A stretch of 64,000 bases of DNA from Sycon ciliatum (GCF_964019385.1 NC_088654.1:26639986-26703985), one strand, 5' to 3'; shown: positions 1-13,003, counted from the stretch's first letter. Numbers and translations: made by a program. Notes: generated by a model from the sequence alone, not told the origin.

Positions 1-3000
1 AAAGTTCCAAATCCACAGTGTTAGATCACCTTCAAGCAAAGTTCCAAATCCACAGTCTTAGATCACCTTCAAGCAAAGTTCCCAATCCACAGGCTTAGAT
101 AACCTTCAAGCAAAGTTCCAAATCCACAGTCTTAGATCACCTTTAAGCAAAGTTCCCAATCCACAGTCTTAGACCACGTTCAAGCAAAGTTCCAAATCCA
201 CAGTCTTAGATCACCTTCAAGCAAAGTTCCAAATCCACAGTCTTAGATCACCTTCAAGCAAAGTTCCAAATCCACAGTCTTAGATCACCTTCAAGCAAAG
301 TTCCAAATCCACAGTCTTAGATCACCTTAAAGCAAAGTTCCAAATCCACAGTCTTAGATCACCTTCAAGCAAAGTTCCAAATCCGCAGTCGTAGATCACC
401 TTCAAGCAAAGTTCCAAATCCACAGTCTTAGATCACCTTCAAGCAAAGTTCCAAATCCACAGTCTTAGATCACCTTCAAGCAAAGTTCCAAATCCACAGG
501 CGTAGATCACCTTCAAGCAAAGTTCCAAATCCTCAGGCGTAGATCATCTTCAAGCAAAGTTCCAAATCCTCAGGCGTAGATCACCTTCAAGCAAAGTTCC
601 AAATCCACAGGCGTAGATCACCTTCAAGCAAAGTTCCAAATCCACAGTCTTAGATCACCTTCAAGCAAAATTCCAAATCCACAGTCTTAGATCACCTTCA
701 AGCAAAGTTCCAAATCCACAGTCTTAGATCACCTTCAAGCAAAGTTCCAAATCCACAGGCGTAGATCACCTTCAAGCAAAGTTCCAAGTCCTCAGGCGTA
801 GATCACCTTCAAGCAAAGTTCCAAATCCACAGGCGTAGATCACCTTCAAGCAAAGTTCCAAATCCACAGGCGTAGATCACCTTCAAGCAAAGTTCCAAAT
901 CCACAGGCGTAGATCACCTTCTAACAAACTTCCAAATCCTCAGTCTTAGTTCACCTTCAAGCAAAGTTCCAAATCCACAGTCTTCGATCACCTTCAAGCA
1001 AAGTTCCAAATCCACAGTCTTAGATCACCTTCAAGCAAAGTTCCAAATCCACAGTCTTAGATCACCTTCAAGCAAAGTTCCCAATCCACAGGCTTAGATA
1101 ACCTTCAAGCAAAGTTCCCAATCCACAGTCTTAGATAACCTTCAAGCAAAGTTCCAAATCCACAGTCTTAGATCACCTTCAAGCAAAGTTCCCAATCCAC
1201 AGTCTTCGACCACGTTCAAGCAAAGTTCCAAATCCACAGTCTTAGATCACCTTCAAGCAAAGTTGCAAATCCTTCGTCTTAGATCACCTTCAAGCAAAGT
1301 TCCAAATCCTCAGTCTTAGATCACCTTCAAGCAAAGTTCCAAATCCACAGGCTTAGATCACCTTCAAGCAAAGTTCCAAATCCACAGTCTTAGATCACCT
1401 TCAAGCAAAGTTCCAAATCCACAGTCTTAGATCACCTTCAAGCAAAGTTCCAAATCCACAGGCGTAGATCACCTTCAAGCAAAGTTCCTAATCTTCAGGC
1501 GTATATCACCTTCAAGCAAAGTTCCTAATCCACAGGCGTAGATCACCTTTAAGCAAAGTGCCAAATCCACAGGCGTAGATCACCTTCAAGCAAAGTTCCA
1601 AATCCACAGTCTTAGATCACCTTCAAGCAAAGTTCCAAATCCACAGTCTTAGATCACCTTCAAGCAAAGTTCCAAATCCACAGTCTTAGATCACCTTCAA
1701 GCAAAGTTCCAAATCCACAGGCGTAGATCACCTTCAAGCAAAGTTCCAAATCCTCAGGCGTAGGTCACCTTCAAGCAAAGTTCCAAATCCACAGGCGTAG
1801 ATCACCTTCAAGCAAAGTTCCAAATCCACAGGCGTAGATCACCTTCAAGCAAAGTTCCAAATCCACAGTCTTAGATCACCTTCAAGCAAAGTTCCAAATC
1901 CACAGTCTTATATCACATTCAAGCAAAGTTCCAAATCGACAGTCTGAGATCACCTTCAAGCAAAGTTCCAAATCCACAGGCGTAGATCACCTTCATGCAA
2001 AGTTCCAAATCCTCAGGCGTAGATCACCTTCAAGCAAAGTTCCAAATCCACAGGCGTAGATCACCTTGAAGCAAAGTTCCAAATCCAAAGGCGTAGATCA
2101 CCTTCAAGCAAAGTTCCAAATCCTCAGGCGTAGATCACCTTCAAGCAAAGTTCCAAATCCACAGGCGTAGATCACCTTCAAGCAAAGTTCCAAATCCACT
2201 GGCGTAGATCACCTTCAAGCAAAGTTCGAAATTCTGAGTGTTAGATCGCCTTCAAGCAAAGTTCCCAATCCACAGTCTTAGATAACCTTCAAGCAAAGTT
2301 CCAAATCCACAGTCTTAGATCACCTTCAAGCAAAGTTCCCAATCCACAGGCTTAGATAACCTTCAAGCAAAGTTCCAGATCCACAATCTTAGATCACCTT
2401 CAAGCAAAGTTCCCAATCCACAGTCTTAGACCACTTTCAAGCAAAGTTCCAAATCCACAGTCTTAGATCACTTTCAAGCAAAGTTCCAAATCCAAGTCTT
2501 AGATCACCTTCAAGCAAAGTTCCAAATCCACAGTCTTAGATCACCTTCAAGCAAAGTTCCAAATCCACAGTCTTAGATCACCTTCAAGCAAAGTTCCAAA
2601 TCCACAGTCTTAGATCACCTTCAAGCAAAGTTCCAAATCCACAGTCTTAGATCACCTTCAAGCAAAGTTCCAAATCCACAGGCGTAGATCACCTTCAAGC
2701 AAAGTTCCAAATCCTCAGGCGTAGATCACCTTCAAGCAAAGTTCCAAATCCTCAGGCGTAGATCACCTTCAAGCAAAGTTCCAAATCCACAGGCGTAGAT
2801 CACCTTCAAGCAAAGTTCCAAATCCACAGTCTTAGATCACCTTCAAGCAAAATTCCAAATCCACAGTCTTAGATCACCTTCAAGCAAAGTTCCAAATCCA
2901 CAGTCTTAGATCACCTTCAAGCAAAGTTCCAAATCCACAGGCGTAGATCACCTTCAAGCAAAGTTCCAAGTCCTCAGGCGTAGATCACCTTCAAGCAAAG

Positions 3001-6000
3001 TTCCAAATCCACAGGCGTAGATCACCTTCAAGCAAAGTTCCAAATCCACAGGCGTAGATCACCTTCAAGCAAAGTTCCAAATCCACAGGCGTAGATCACC
3101 TTCAAGCAAACTTCCAAATCCTCAGTCTTAGTTCACCTTCAAGCAAAGTTCCAAATCCTTAGTCTTAGATCACCTTCAAGCAAAGTTCCAAATCCACAGT
3201 CTTAGATCACCTTCAAGCAAAGTTCCAAATCCACAGTCTTAGATCACCTTCAAGCAAAGTTCCAAATCTACAGTCTTAGATCACCTTCAAGCAAAGTTCC
3301 AAATCCACAGTCTTCGACCACGTTCAAGCAAAGTTCCAAATCCACAGTCTTAGATCACCTTCAAGCAAAGTTGCAAATCCTTCGTCTTAGATCACCTTCA
3401 AGCAAAGTTCCAAATCCACAGTCTTAGATCACCTTCAAGCAAAGTTCCCAATCCACAGTCTTCGACCACGTTCAAGCAAAGTTCCAAATCCACAGTCTTA
3501 GATCACCTTCAAGCAAAGTTGCAAATCCTTCGTCTTAGATCACCTTCAAGCAAAGTTCCAAATCCTCAGTCTTAGATCACCTTCTAGCAAAGTTTCAAAT
3601 CCACAGGCTTAGATCACCTTCAAGCAAAGTTCCAAATCCTTAGTCTTAGATCACCTTCAAGCAAAGTTCCAAATCCACAGTCTTAGATCACCTTCAAGCA
3701 AAGTTCCAAATCCACAGGCGTAGATCACCTTCAAGCAAAGTTCCTAATCCTCAGGCGTATATCACCTTCAAGCAAAGTTCCTAATCCACAGGCGTAGATC
3801 ACCTTTAAGCAAAGTGCCAAATCCACAGGCGTAGATCACCTTCAAGCAAAGTTCCAAATCCACAGTCTTAGATCACCTTCAAGCAAAGTTCCAAATCCAC
3901 AGTCTTAGATCACCTTCAAGCAAAGTTCCAAATCCACAGTCTTAGATCACCTTCAAGCAAAGTTCCAAATCCACAGGCGTAGATCACCTTCAAGCAAAGT
4001 TCCAAATCCACAGTCTTCGATCACCTTCAAGCAAAGTTCCAAATCCACAGTCTTAGATCACCTTCAAGCAAAGTTCCAAATCCACAGTCTTAGATCACCT
4101 TCAAGCAAAGTTCCCAATCCACAGGCTTAGATAACCTTCAAGCAAAGTTCCAAATCCACAGTCTTAGATCACCTTCAAGCAAAGTTCCCAATCCACAGTC
4201 TTAGATAACCTTCAAGCAAAGTTCCAAATCCACAGTATTAGATCACCTTCAAGCAAAGTTCCCAATCCACAGTCTTAGACCACGTTCAAGCAAAGTTCCA
4301 AATCCACAGTCTTAGATCACCTTCAAGCAAAGTTGGAAATCCTTCGTCTTAGATCACCTTCAAGCAAAGTTCCAAATCCTCAGTCTTAGATCACCTTCAA
4401 GCAAAGTTCCAAATCCACAGTCTTAGATCACCTTCAAGCAAAGTTCCAAATCCACAGTCTTAGATCACCTTCAAGCAAACTTCCAAATCCACAGTCTTAG
4501 ATCACCTTCCAGCAAAGTTCCAAATCCACAGGCGTAGATCACCTTCAAGCAAAGTTCCTAATCCGCAGGCGTATATCACCTTCAAGCAAAGTTCCTAATC
4601 CACAGGCGTAGATCACCTTTAAGCAAAGTTCCAAATCCACAGGCGTAGATCACCTTCAAGCAAAGTTCCAAATCCACAGTCTTAGATCACCTTCAAGCAA
4701 AGTTCCAAATCCACAGTCTTAGATCACCTTCAAGCAAAGTTCCAAATCCACAGTCTTAGATCACCTTCAAGCAAAGTTCCAAATCCACAGGCGTAGATCA
4801 CCTTCAAGCAAAGTTCCAAATCCTCAGGCGTAGGTCACCTTCAAGCAAAGTTCCAAATCCACAGGCGTAGATCACCTTCAAGCAAAGTTCCAAATCCACA
4901 GGCGTAGATCACCTTCAAGCAAAGTTCCAAATCCACAGTCTTAGATCACCTTCAAGCAAAGTTCCAAATCCACAGTCTTATATCACATTCAAGCAAAGTT
5001 CCAAATCCACAGTCTTAGATCACCTTCAAGCAAAGTTCCAAATCCACAGGCGTAGATCACCTTCAAGCAAAGTTCCAAATCCTCAGGCGTAGATCACATT
5101 CAAGCAAAGTTCCAAATCCACAGGCGTAGATCACCTTCAAGCCAAGTTCCAAATCCACAGTCTTAGATCACCTTCAAGCAAAGTTCCAAATCCACAGGCG
5201 TAGATCACCTTCAAGCAAAGTTCCAAATCCTCAGGCGTAGATCACCTTCAAGCAAAGTTCCAAATCCACAGGCGTAGATCACCTTCAAGCAAAGTTCCAA
5301 ATCCACAGGCGTAGATCACCTTCAAGCAAAGTTCCAAATCCACAGGCGTAGATCACATTCAAGCAAAGTTCGAAATCCTGAGTCTTAGATCGCCTTCAAG
5401 CAAAGTTCCCAATCCACAGTCTTAGATAACCTTCAAGCAAAGTTCTAAATCCACAGTCTTAGATCACCTTCAAGCAAAGTTCCCAATCCACAGGCTTAGA
5501 TAACCTTCAAGCAAAGTTCCAAATCCACAATCTTAGATCACCTTCAAGCAAAGTTCCCAATCCACAGTCTTAGACCACGTTCAAGCAAAGTTCCAAATCC
5601 ACAGTCTTAGATCACCTTCAAGCAAAGTTCCAAATCCACAGTCTTAGATCACCTTCAAGCAAAGTGCCAAATCCACAGGCGTAGATCACCTTCAAGCAAA
5701 GTTCCAAATCCACAGTCTTAGATCACCTTAAAGCAAAGTTCCAAATCCACAGTCTTAGATCACCTTCAAGCAAAGTTCCAAATCCGCAGTCGTAGATCAC
5801 TTTCAAGAAAAGTTCCAAATCCACAGTCTTAGATCACCTTCAAGCAAAGTTCCAAATCCACAGTCTTAGATCATATTCAAGCAAAGTTCCAAATCCACAG
5901 GCGTAGATCACCTTCAAGCAAAGTTCCAAATCCTCAGTCGTAGATCACCTTCAAGCAAAGTTCCAAATCCACAGGCGTAGATCACCTTCAAGCAGAGTTC

Positions 6001-6387
6001 CAAATCCACAGGCGTAGATCACCTTCAAGCAAAGTTCCAAATCCTCAGGCGTAGATCACCTTCAAGCAAAGTTCCAAATCCACAGGCGTAGATCACCTTC
6101 AAGCAAAGTTCCAAATCCACAGGCGTAGATCACCTTCAAGCAAACTTTCAAATCCGCAGTCTTAGATCACCTTCAAGCAAAGTTCCAAATCCACAGTCTT
6201 AGATCACCTTCAAGCAAAGTTCCAAATCCACAGTCTTAGATCACCTTCAAGCAAAGTTCCAAATCCACAGTCTTAGATCACCTTCAAGCAAAGTTCCAAA
6301 TCCTGAGTCTTAGATCACCTTCAAGCAAAGTTCCAAATCCACAGTCTTCGATCACCTTCAAGCAAAGTTCCAAATCCACAGGCGTAC
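1..6387. repeat. S1 satellite, 37-bp tandem array
   Basis: A head-to-tail array of roughly 170 copies of a 37-bp unit with no spacers. Landmarks in each unit are AAAGTTCCAAATCC near the start and AGATCACCTTCAAGC at the end. The middle exists in two main forms, CAGTCTTAG and CAGGCGTAG, with rarer forms CAGGCTTAGATAACC and CAGTCTTAGACCACG. Rare variants recur far apart: the CTTAGTTCACC variant near 937 and again near 3119, and a TTAGATCGCC variant near 2224 and 5368. These spacings (about 2.18 and 3.14 kb) are close to multiples of 37 and suggest higher-order repeats. No coding sense is visible. Confidence 0.97.
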
Positions 6388-6416
6388 TAGTAGATCGCAA
6401 CTTTAACAATTAATAG

Positions 6417-7143
6417 CAAAGTTCGAAAATCCACAGGCCCAGATCAATCCAGGCGTCCAAGTTCCAAATCCACAGGCGTAGATCAATCCAGGCGTCCAAG
6501 TTCCAAATCCACAGGCGTAGAACATCCCCAAATAAAGTTCCAAATCCACAGCCTCAACCCCAAGAAAAGTCCCATATCCACAGGCGTAGATCACTTCCAA
6601 GCAAATTTCCAAAAACACAGGCGTAGATCAAAACCAAGAAACGTTCCATACAGGCGTAGATCACCCCAAAGCATAGTTCGAAAATCCACAGGCGCAGATC
6701 AATCCATCGGCAAAGTTTCATATCCACAGGCGTTAAAGTTCCCCAAACAAAGTCCCAAATCCCCAGTTGTAAATCACCCCAAAGCATAGTTCGAAATTCA
6801 GAGGCGTAGATCATTCCCAAGCAAATTTCCTAATCCACAGGCGCACATCACCCTCAAGCATAGTTTGAGATTCCACAGGCGTAGATCAATCCACCGACAA
6901 AGTTCCAAATCAAAAGGCGTAGATCACCCCCAAGCAAAGATCAAAATCCACAGGTGTAGATCAATCCACTGGCAAAGTTCCAAATCCACAGGCGAAGAAC
7001 ATCGCCAAACAAAGATCCAAATCCACAGGCGTAGATCACTCCCAAGCAAAGTTCCAAATCCACAGGCGTAGATCGCCCCCGGGGAAAGTTCCATACCCAC
7101 AGGCGTAGATCACCCTCAAGCATAGTACAAAATCCACAGGCGC
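6417..7143. repeat. Degenerate S1 zone between S1 and S2
   Basis: The array breaks at 6388-6416, then continues as diverged units with the same core (GTTCCAAATCCACAGGCGTAG) but irregular lengths and new inserts such as ATCAATCCAGGCGTCCAA and GAACATCCCCAAATAAAG. The zone ends at a sharp junction with the purine-rich S2 satellite near 7143. The same set of variants returns at 61671-61900, so this is a fixed boundary module and not random decay. Confidence 0.9.
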
Positions 7144-9538
7144 AGAGAGAGGTAGGAAGAGAGGACGGGAGAGACGTAGGGAGAGAGGTAGGGAGAGAGG
7201 TAGGGAGAGAGGTAGGGAGGGAGGAAGGAAGAAAGGTAGACAGAGAGGTAGGGAGAGAGGTAGGGAGAGAGGTAGGGAGAGAGGTAGGGAGAGAGCTAGA
7301 GAGTGAGGAAGAGAGAAGTAGAGAGAGGATGGTAGAGAGAGGTAGGGAGAGTGGTAGGGAGAGAGGTAGAGAGGGAGGTAGACAGAGAGGTCGAGAGGGA
7401 GATAGGGAGAGAGGTAGACAAAGAGGTAGAGAGAGAGGAGAAGAGAGAGAGGTAGGGAGAGAGGTAGAGAGAGAGGTAGGGAGAGAGGTAGGGAAAGAAA
7501 TAGGGAGAGAAGTAAGGAGAGAGGTAGAGAGAAAGGTAGAGAGACAGGAAGGGAGAAAAGTAGACAGAGATGTAGAGAGAGAGGTAGGGAGAGAGGTGGA
7601 GAGAGAAGAAGAGAGAGAGAGAAATAGACAGAGAGGTAGGGAGAGATGAAGGGAGAGAGGTAGAGAAAGATGTATGGAGAGAGGTAGGGAGAGAGGTAGG
7701 CAGAGAGGTAGGGAGAGAGGTACAGAGAGAGGTACAGAGAGAGGTATGGAGGAAGGTAGAGAGAGAGGTAGGGAGAGGTAGACAGAAGGGTAGACAGAGA
7801 GGTAGACAGAGAGGTATACAGAGAGGTAGAGAGAGAGAGGTAGTGAGAAAGGTAGGGGAGAGGTAGCGAGAAAGGTGGGGAGAGTGGTAGAGACAGAGGT
7901 AGAGAGAGAGGTAGAGAGAGGAAGATAGAGAGAGAGGTAGGGAGAGTGGTAGGGATAGAGGTAGAGGGGGAGATAGAGAGAGAGGTAGACAGAGAGGTAG
8001 GGGGAGAGGTAGAGAGAAATGTAGGGAGAGAGGAGGTAGGGAAAGAGATAGAGAGAGAGCTAGAGAGAGAGGTAGAGAGAGAGAGGTAGAGAGAGAGAGG
8101 TTGAGAGAGGAAGGTAGTGAGAGAGGTAGGGAGAGTGGTAGGCAGAGAGGTAGAGAGGGAGGTAGAGAGAGAGGTAGGCAAAAAGGTAGAGAGAGCGAGA
8201 GGTAGAGAGAGAGCGGTAGAGAGAGGAGGGTAGAAAGAGAGGTACGCAGAGAGGTGGGGAGAGAGTTAGACAGAGAGGTAGAATGACAGGTAGGGAAAGA
8301 GGTAGAGAGAGAGATAGACAGAATGGTGAATAGAGAGATAGAGAGAGAGAGAGAGAGAGGCAGCGAGAGAGTTAGAGAGAGAGAGGTAGAGAGTGAGGTA
8401 GGCAGAAAGGTAGAGAGAGAGGTGGAGACAGAGGTAGGGAGAGAGATAGACAGAGAGGTAGGGAGAGAGATAGACAGAGAGGTAGGGAGAGAGGTAGTAA
8501 ATAAGTCAGAGATATAGGTAGAGAGAGGTAGAGAGAGAGGTAGGGTGAGAGGTAGTGAGAAAGGTAGAGAGAGAGGTAGATAGAGAGGCAGAGGGAGAGG
8601 TAGCGAGAGGGGTCGAGAGAGAGGTAGAGAAAGAGAGGGGTAGGGAGAGGAAGGTACAGAGAGATGTAGGGAGAGAGGTAGACAGAGAGGTAGGGGAGAG
8701 GGAGGAAAGAGGTAGACAGAGAGGTAGACAGAGAGAAGTAGGGAGAGAGGTAGGGGTAGAGAGAGATAGGGAGAGAGGTAGACAGAGAGGTAGACAGAGA
8801 GGTAGACAGAGAGGTAGGGAGAGAGGTAGGGAGAGACGTAGGGAGAGACGTCGACAGAGAGGTAGTGAGGGAGGTAGGGAGAGAGGTAAGGAGAGAGGTA
8901 GGGAGAGAGGTAGGGAGAGAGGTAGGGGGAGAGGTAGGGACAGAGGTAGGGAGAGAGGTAGGGAGATTGGTAGAGAGAAAGGTAGAGAAAGGTAGATAGA
9001 GAGGCAGAGGGAGAGAGATAGATAGGTGGAGAGAGAGAGGAAGGGAGGGAGAGAGATAGACGGAGAGGTAGGGAGAGAGGTAGGGAGAGAGTTACAGAGA
9101 GAGGCAGGGAGAGAGATAGAGAGAGGTGAAGAAAAAGGCAGAGATAGAGAAGTGGAGACAGAGGTAGAGACAGAAATATAGACAGCGAAGTAGAGAGAGA
9201 GACGTTGATACTGAAAGAGGTAGAAAATGAGGGTGAAAGAGAAGTAGAGAGAAAGGTAGGGAGAGAGGTACAGAGAGGGAGGTAGAGAGAGAGAGCAAGA
9301 CAGGTAGAGATCGAGAGATCGAGAGAAAGGGAGAGAGAGGGAGAGATAGAGGTACAGAGAGAAGTACATAGAGAAGTAGAGGAGAGAGTAAGAATGAAAG
9401 GTCGAGACAGAAATATTTAGAGAAATGGAGATAGATAGATAGATAGATAGAGAGAGAGATAGATAGAGAGTCCGAGAGAGAGAGAGAGAGCGAAAGAGAC
9501 AGACAGACAGAGGCAGAGAGAAGACAGAGACGGTTGCA
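7144..9538. repeat. S2 satellite, purine-rich ~12-bp array
   Basis: Tandem units based on GAGAGAGGTAGG and variants (AGACAGAGAGGTAG, GGGAGAGAGGTA). The plus strand is almost pure G, A and T with very little C for about 2.4 kb. It degrades into plain GA, GATA and GACA runs after about 9290. Translations are Ser/Leu/Thr/Pro polymers on the minus strand and Arg/Glu/Gly polymers on the plus strand; these are repeat artefacts. Confidence 0.95.
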
Positions 9539-9588
9539 GACGACACAGGCAAGCGACACAGGCAGACGACACAGGCAGACGACACGCC
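9539..9588. repeat. 13-bp tandem repeat, about 4 copies
   Basis: Units at 9539, 9552, 9565 and 9578 share GACACAGGCA; the last is partial. It marks the right edge of S2. The next 160 bases show nothing recognisable. Confidence 0.85.
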
Positions 9589-9751
9589 AGGACACAGTTT
9601 AAGATCATGTCCGGGACCATGAGGACTTGGAAAAACATCACAAACTGATTGCAGCATGCACATTGTTCTAAACATTTTGAATTAATTGACATACCCCACC
9701 TGCCACACGCTCTTGACAGAACCCCCTAGTTATACCTTTCTTGTCTGTCAG

Positions 9752-9838
9752 AAGCTGCTTGATAATCGCTACGTTAACCTAAGCTGCTTGATAATCGTTA
9801 AGTTAACCTAAGCTGCTTGATAATCGCTAAGTTAACCT
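9752..9838. repeat. 29-bp tandem repeat, 3 copies
   Basis: Three adjacent 29-bp units (9752-9780, 9781-9809, 9810-9838), each starting AAGCTGCTTGATAATCG and ending GTTAACCT, differ by one or two bases. Confidence 0.9.
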
Positions 9839-9886
9839 ACCCTTTTTCCTACCTTTTCTTCGCTAGCAGACTTTAAGAAAGAACTA

Positions 9887-10139
9887 CAGTCCATTTCAAA
9901 ACTATAGACGCGTACCTAGGCAAAAACCGTTATGCCAGCATCTATACCACATAAAATCTGTGATCACTTTGTGCATAAATTTTTCCTAATTGGGCGTCTG
10001 TTATCCAATCCTTTAGAAACTATATGAGAGTAATTGTGGAGCGATCCTGAGGAATATTCCGAAAACTATTCTCAAAAAGTTCCAGCCAAATTTGAAATAT
10101 TTCAAAAACCCTACGCGTCTATAGTTTTGAAATGCACTG
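9887..10139. mobile_element. Tc1/mariner-like MITE with TA target site
   Basis: Terminal inverted repeats at 9887-9913 and 10113-10139 match at all but one of 27 positions (start CAGTCCATTTCAAAAC on the left, CAGTGCATTTCAAAAC when the right end is reverse-complemented). The element is flanked by TA on both sides (9885-9886, 10140-10141). Length of about 253 bp, a CAGT start and TA duplication fit a non-autonomous Tc1/mariner derivative. There is no transposase inside. Confidence 0.75.
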
Positions 10140-10228
10140 TAAACTTTCAATTATACAGAAGAAAAGAGGACCAAAGAAGTACAAGTTACGTTATAATGTC
10201 TACTAACACCACTAGTTACCAAACAAGC

Positions 10229-10424
10229 AGCTCATGCGAAAACATTGCACGACACTGACCAACGGTACTGACGCTCTACCCCTAGCTGGCAATCAGCTCT
10301 ATCACGTCTTTTATCTCCACTCCAACCGATTGCCTATGATTTATTGAGTGATTGAGCTGATTGCCAGTTAGAGGTAGAACGTCCGTACCGTTAGTCAGTG
10401 TCGTGCACTGCTACGGCATGAGCT
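10229..10424. repeat. Foldback repeat (imperfect palindrome)
   Basis: The left arm (10229-10300, containing GCACGACACTGACC and CTGGCAATCAGCT) is complementary to the right arm (10355-10424, containing AGCTGATTGCCAG and GTCAGTGTCGTGC). The central loop is about 50 bp. Probably a small foldback MITE; no target duplication was confirmed. Confidence 0.75.
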
Positions 10425-10439
10425 GATTGCAAAGACAGG

Positions 10440-11000
10440 TGCTATTCTTTACTCCTTCTTCCAGTGTCCAAGAACGTCCGGATCCCCCTTCAAATACATG
10501 CACAGATAGAAGAGCGATCAGTTGCTGTTTTGCAACTCTGAGTTTCACGAACTGAATGGATCATCAGACAAAAATTGAATCTGCCGCCATCTTGGAATAC
10601 TTAAAATCTCCCATTGAACAACTCGCAAGGCCAGTTTCTCCTTCTGCTACCGCCTCAACGTTCTACTGTGTCCTTTCTTAAGGGATTTGAGCGAGATTGG
10701 ACTGAGTTACGATCTTTTGAAGTTTTGCATTTGTCGTTTACGACGCATTCAAGTATGGGGCGGCTCTTAAAGGGTTAAAGAATGGCGTTGAAACTTGAAT
10801 GTAAGCGGCCTGTACGCTACATAAAACTGTTACATAGACACTAATATCTTCTGTTCGTTTTCCAAGTCAAGGACATACAGAGAGCATAGCTAACAGTTCA
10901 CAATGCAAGCAATGTAGTTCTGATGCCAGGGAAATATTTCCAGTCACAGTGTATTATAACCCCAGCTAGCTGCTGCATGTATTGCGACTGACGGCACTCT
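10440..11000. repeat. Dispersed repeat family D, diverged copy 1
   Basis: Starting CCAGTGTCCAAGAACGTCC, this stretch resembles 12003-12100, 19480-19860 and 30755-31220, sharing blocks such as TGAGTTTCACGAACTGAAT and CTTGGAATACT. It is the most diverged copy. No coding capacity is seen. 11000-11545 is unique-looking sequence in which I see no gene. Confidence 0.6.
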
Positions 11001-11545
11001 CTTTGTTGCCCTTTAGTTAGGCTTTACTACACGTACTACTTGCTATTGTGCTGGACCGCCCACTGTGTCTCATGTATTGTTACTACGCACTGAACTAACT
11101 GTGCTTGTCATCATCTTCGATCCGTGTGCCCCCACATCAGTGAAACCCATTTTCAGCGCGGCTGACACCAGCCCCGCTCTTATGTCATGAGCTTTCCCGA
11201 CTTCGCGCAGGACTCAATTTCAGCATGACCCGAATTGAATGACTCCTACTGCAGCATGATTCAAATAGCTTCTGACTCAATTTAACTCCACTGATTTCAA
11301 CTCAAGGCAGAGAATAAACACAATGACATGTTACGCTACTGAACCAAGGTGTGTCGAACACCGTTGAGGAACTCCCGCACAGTCATCTCTTGATCTTCCA
11401 GTCTATGCTGCAGCGTTGGGACTCGGCGTTCAGTTTCGCATATTTTCGCACACTCCAGTGTGTCTGTTGGCCCGCTGCGTGTTGTTGTTGAACAGCAGTT
11501 TCCCACAATGCTTGCTCTCTTTGCAGCCCTTGACATTAATTTTTG

Positions 11546-12102
11546 ACATCTGTATACTGAGCTTGGTGCTAGGCTGGTCGTTCTACCGCGCTAAATTCTT
11601 TGGCGTCCAAAACTACTGCACTGTACGCCCACACACTGTCATGTACTGAGCTTGATGAGCTTGACCCTAGGCTGGTCATTCTTCCGCGCCACATTTGTGT
11701 GGCGCCAGACATTACTGCAATGTACGCACACACGTCTCCCAACTATTACAGGGCAATAGCTGATATCAAATGCCGTCAAACGTTCTGAAGACGTCGTTGG
11801 CAGAGCGACTGATCGGGCATGTAGTGAGTTTTAGGGACACCTTTCCATCTAAGATATTTCTAGTGGATCTCGCTAATAGGTGTGTATTGTGATAATAGTA
11901 CTCACTCAGCTGAAGCACACTGTTGCAGCCAGTTGAAAAAGAAATTAGAACTTCCTAGTCAAAGAGATAAGAAACAGAACTTACTCACTGCAGCTGTTCA
12001 GCAGTCCTTCAGTTCTTCCAGTGTCCAAGAACGTCCAGCCTATCCTTCATAAACATGTACATGCACAGACAGAGGCACGAGCAGTTGCTGTTGCACATGC
12101 AT
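11546..12102. repeat. Dispersed repeat family D, copy 2
   Basis: The block beginning ACTGAGCTTGGTGCTAGGCT and containing TATCAAATGCCGTCAAACG is repeated at 19028 and at 28540. It includes the intact (empty) version of the site GAACTTCCTAGTCAAA (11951-11966) that is occupied by an insertion in the 28.9-kb copy. It ends where S4-type sequence starts near 12103. Confidence 0.75.
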
Positions 12103-12184
12103 GCAGTAAAGAAAGAGCATAAAGAAATCCGGATTGATAACAAGACGTGATAACTGTATGCAGTCCTGCATAAGTCATATATGA

Positions 12185-13003
12185 ACTTCTGCTTGCAATA
12201 GCCTCCAAGCATCTATTGACCGCCTTCAGACTTGGGGTGCCCAATGGAAGATAAAGTTCGAGCCATCAAAATCTCAGGCAATACTTCTTGACCGCCACAG
12301 ACCATCCCTGGATGTCCCACAGCTCACATTTGATGGCATGCAGGTGCCTGAGAGCCCTCAGCTCAAGCTGCTAGGAGTGTTATTTGACAGTACTCTCTCC
12401 TTCCGGGCCCACATCCGTTCCCTTGCCGTTAGAGCCAACCAGCGACTCGGCCTGCTCCGAAAGGCATCTCGGATCCTGGACAGTGCAGGGCGCCTAACTG
12501 TGTACAAAGGATTTGTACGGCCTATAATGGAGTACGCCCCTCTCGTCTGGGCAAGTGCGGCACATTGTCACCTCCATCAGCTGGACCTGGTCCAGCGTCG
12601 AGCCATGAAGGTTATTGGCCCCTCATTGCTCCCCAGCCTGGCAATCCGAAGGCATGTTTACGGGCTGTGCTACCTGTATAAGCTGCAATGCATACCAGGT
12701 CCAGCTCTGCTTACCAACATGGTACCTCCCCCAGCAAGAGTTAACGCTGCACCCCGGACGCGCCGGCAACGCCAGTCCCTCGGTGGCCACTCTTTCCAAC
12801 TCGCAACTCCTCTGCCAGCCTCCAGTCCAGAGTTCATCCGCCGCTCCTTCCCATACTTTGTCCTGGAGAGCTGGAACACACTGCCTGCCCCAATCCTCGC
12901 CGAACGCCCAACTCTCAAGAAAGTGCCGACATTCAAGACCAAGGCCTACCACCACCTCCGCCAGACCAATTGGCTATGGGCCACTGAAGTCCACCAGCAC
13001 TGA
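12185..13003 (+). pseudogene. LINE reverse transcriptase, C-terminal fragment
   Basis: An open frame runs from a stop at 12182 to the TGA at 13001-13003; the first ATG at 12338 is not a real start. It encodes the thumb and C-terminal part of a non-LTR retrotransposon reverse transcriptase: an N-terminal stretch with SIDRLQTWGAQWKIKF and KSQAILL, the block LKLLGVLFDSTLSFRAHI, the block FVRPIMEYAPLVWASAA, and the terminal RRSFPYFVLESWNTLP followed by FKTKAYHHLRQTNW. This order is typical after the catalytic FADD-type motif in Jockey/CR1/RTE-like elements. The polymerase core and endonuclease are missing, so it is 5'-truncated, as is usual for LINE copies. The frame itself is unbroken. A related, more decayed C-terminus lies at 33681-33848. 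Confidence 0.88.

Noticed and set aside
1-6387. CRISPR-like array
   Set aside because: The 37-bp units are adjacent with no unique spacers, and the context is eukaryotic.
7036-9692. Long Ser/Leu/Thr/Pro and Arg/Glu/Gly frames in S2 (and the same at 61.9-64 kb)
   Set aside because: Direct translations of the GAGAGAGGTAGG repeat; both strands open, no start context or domain.
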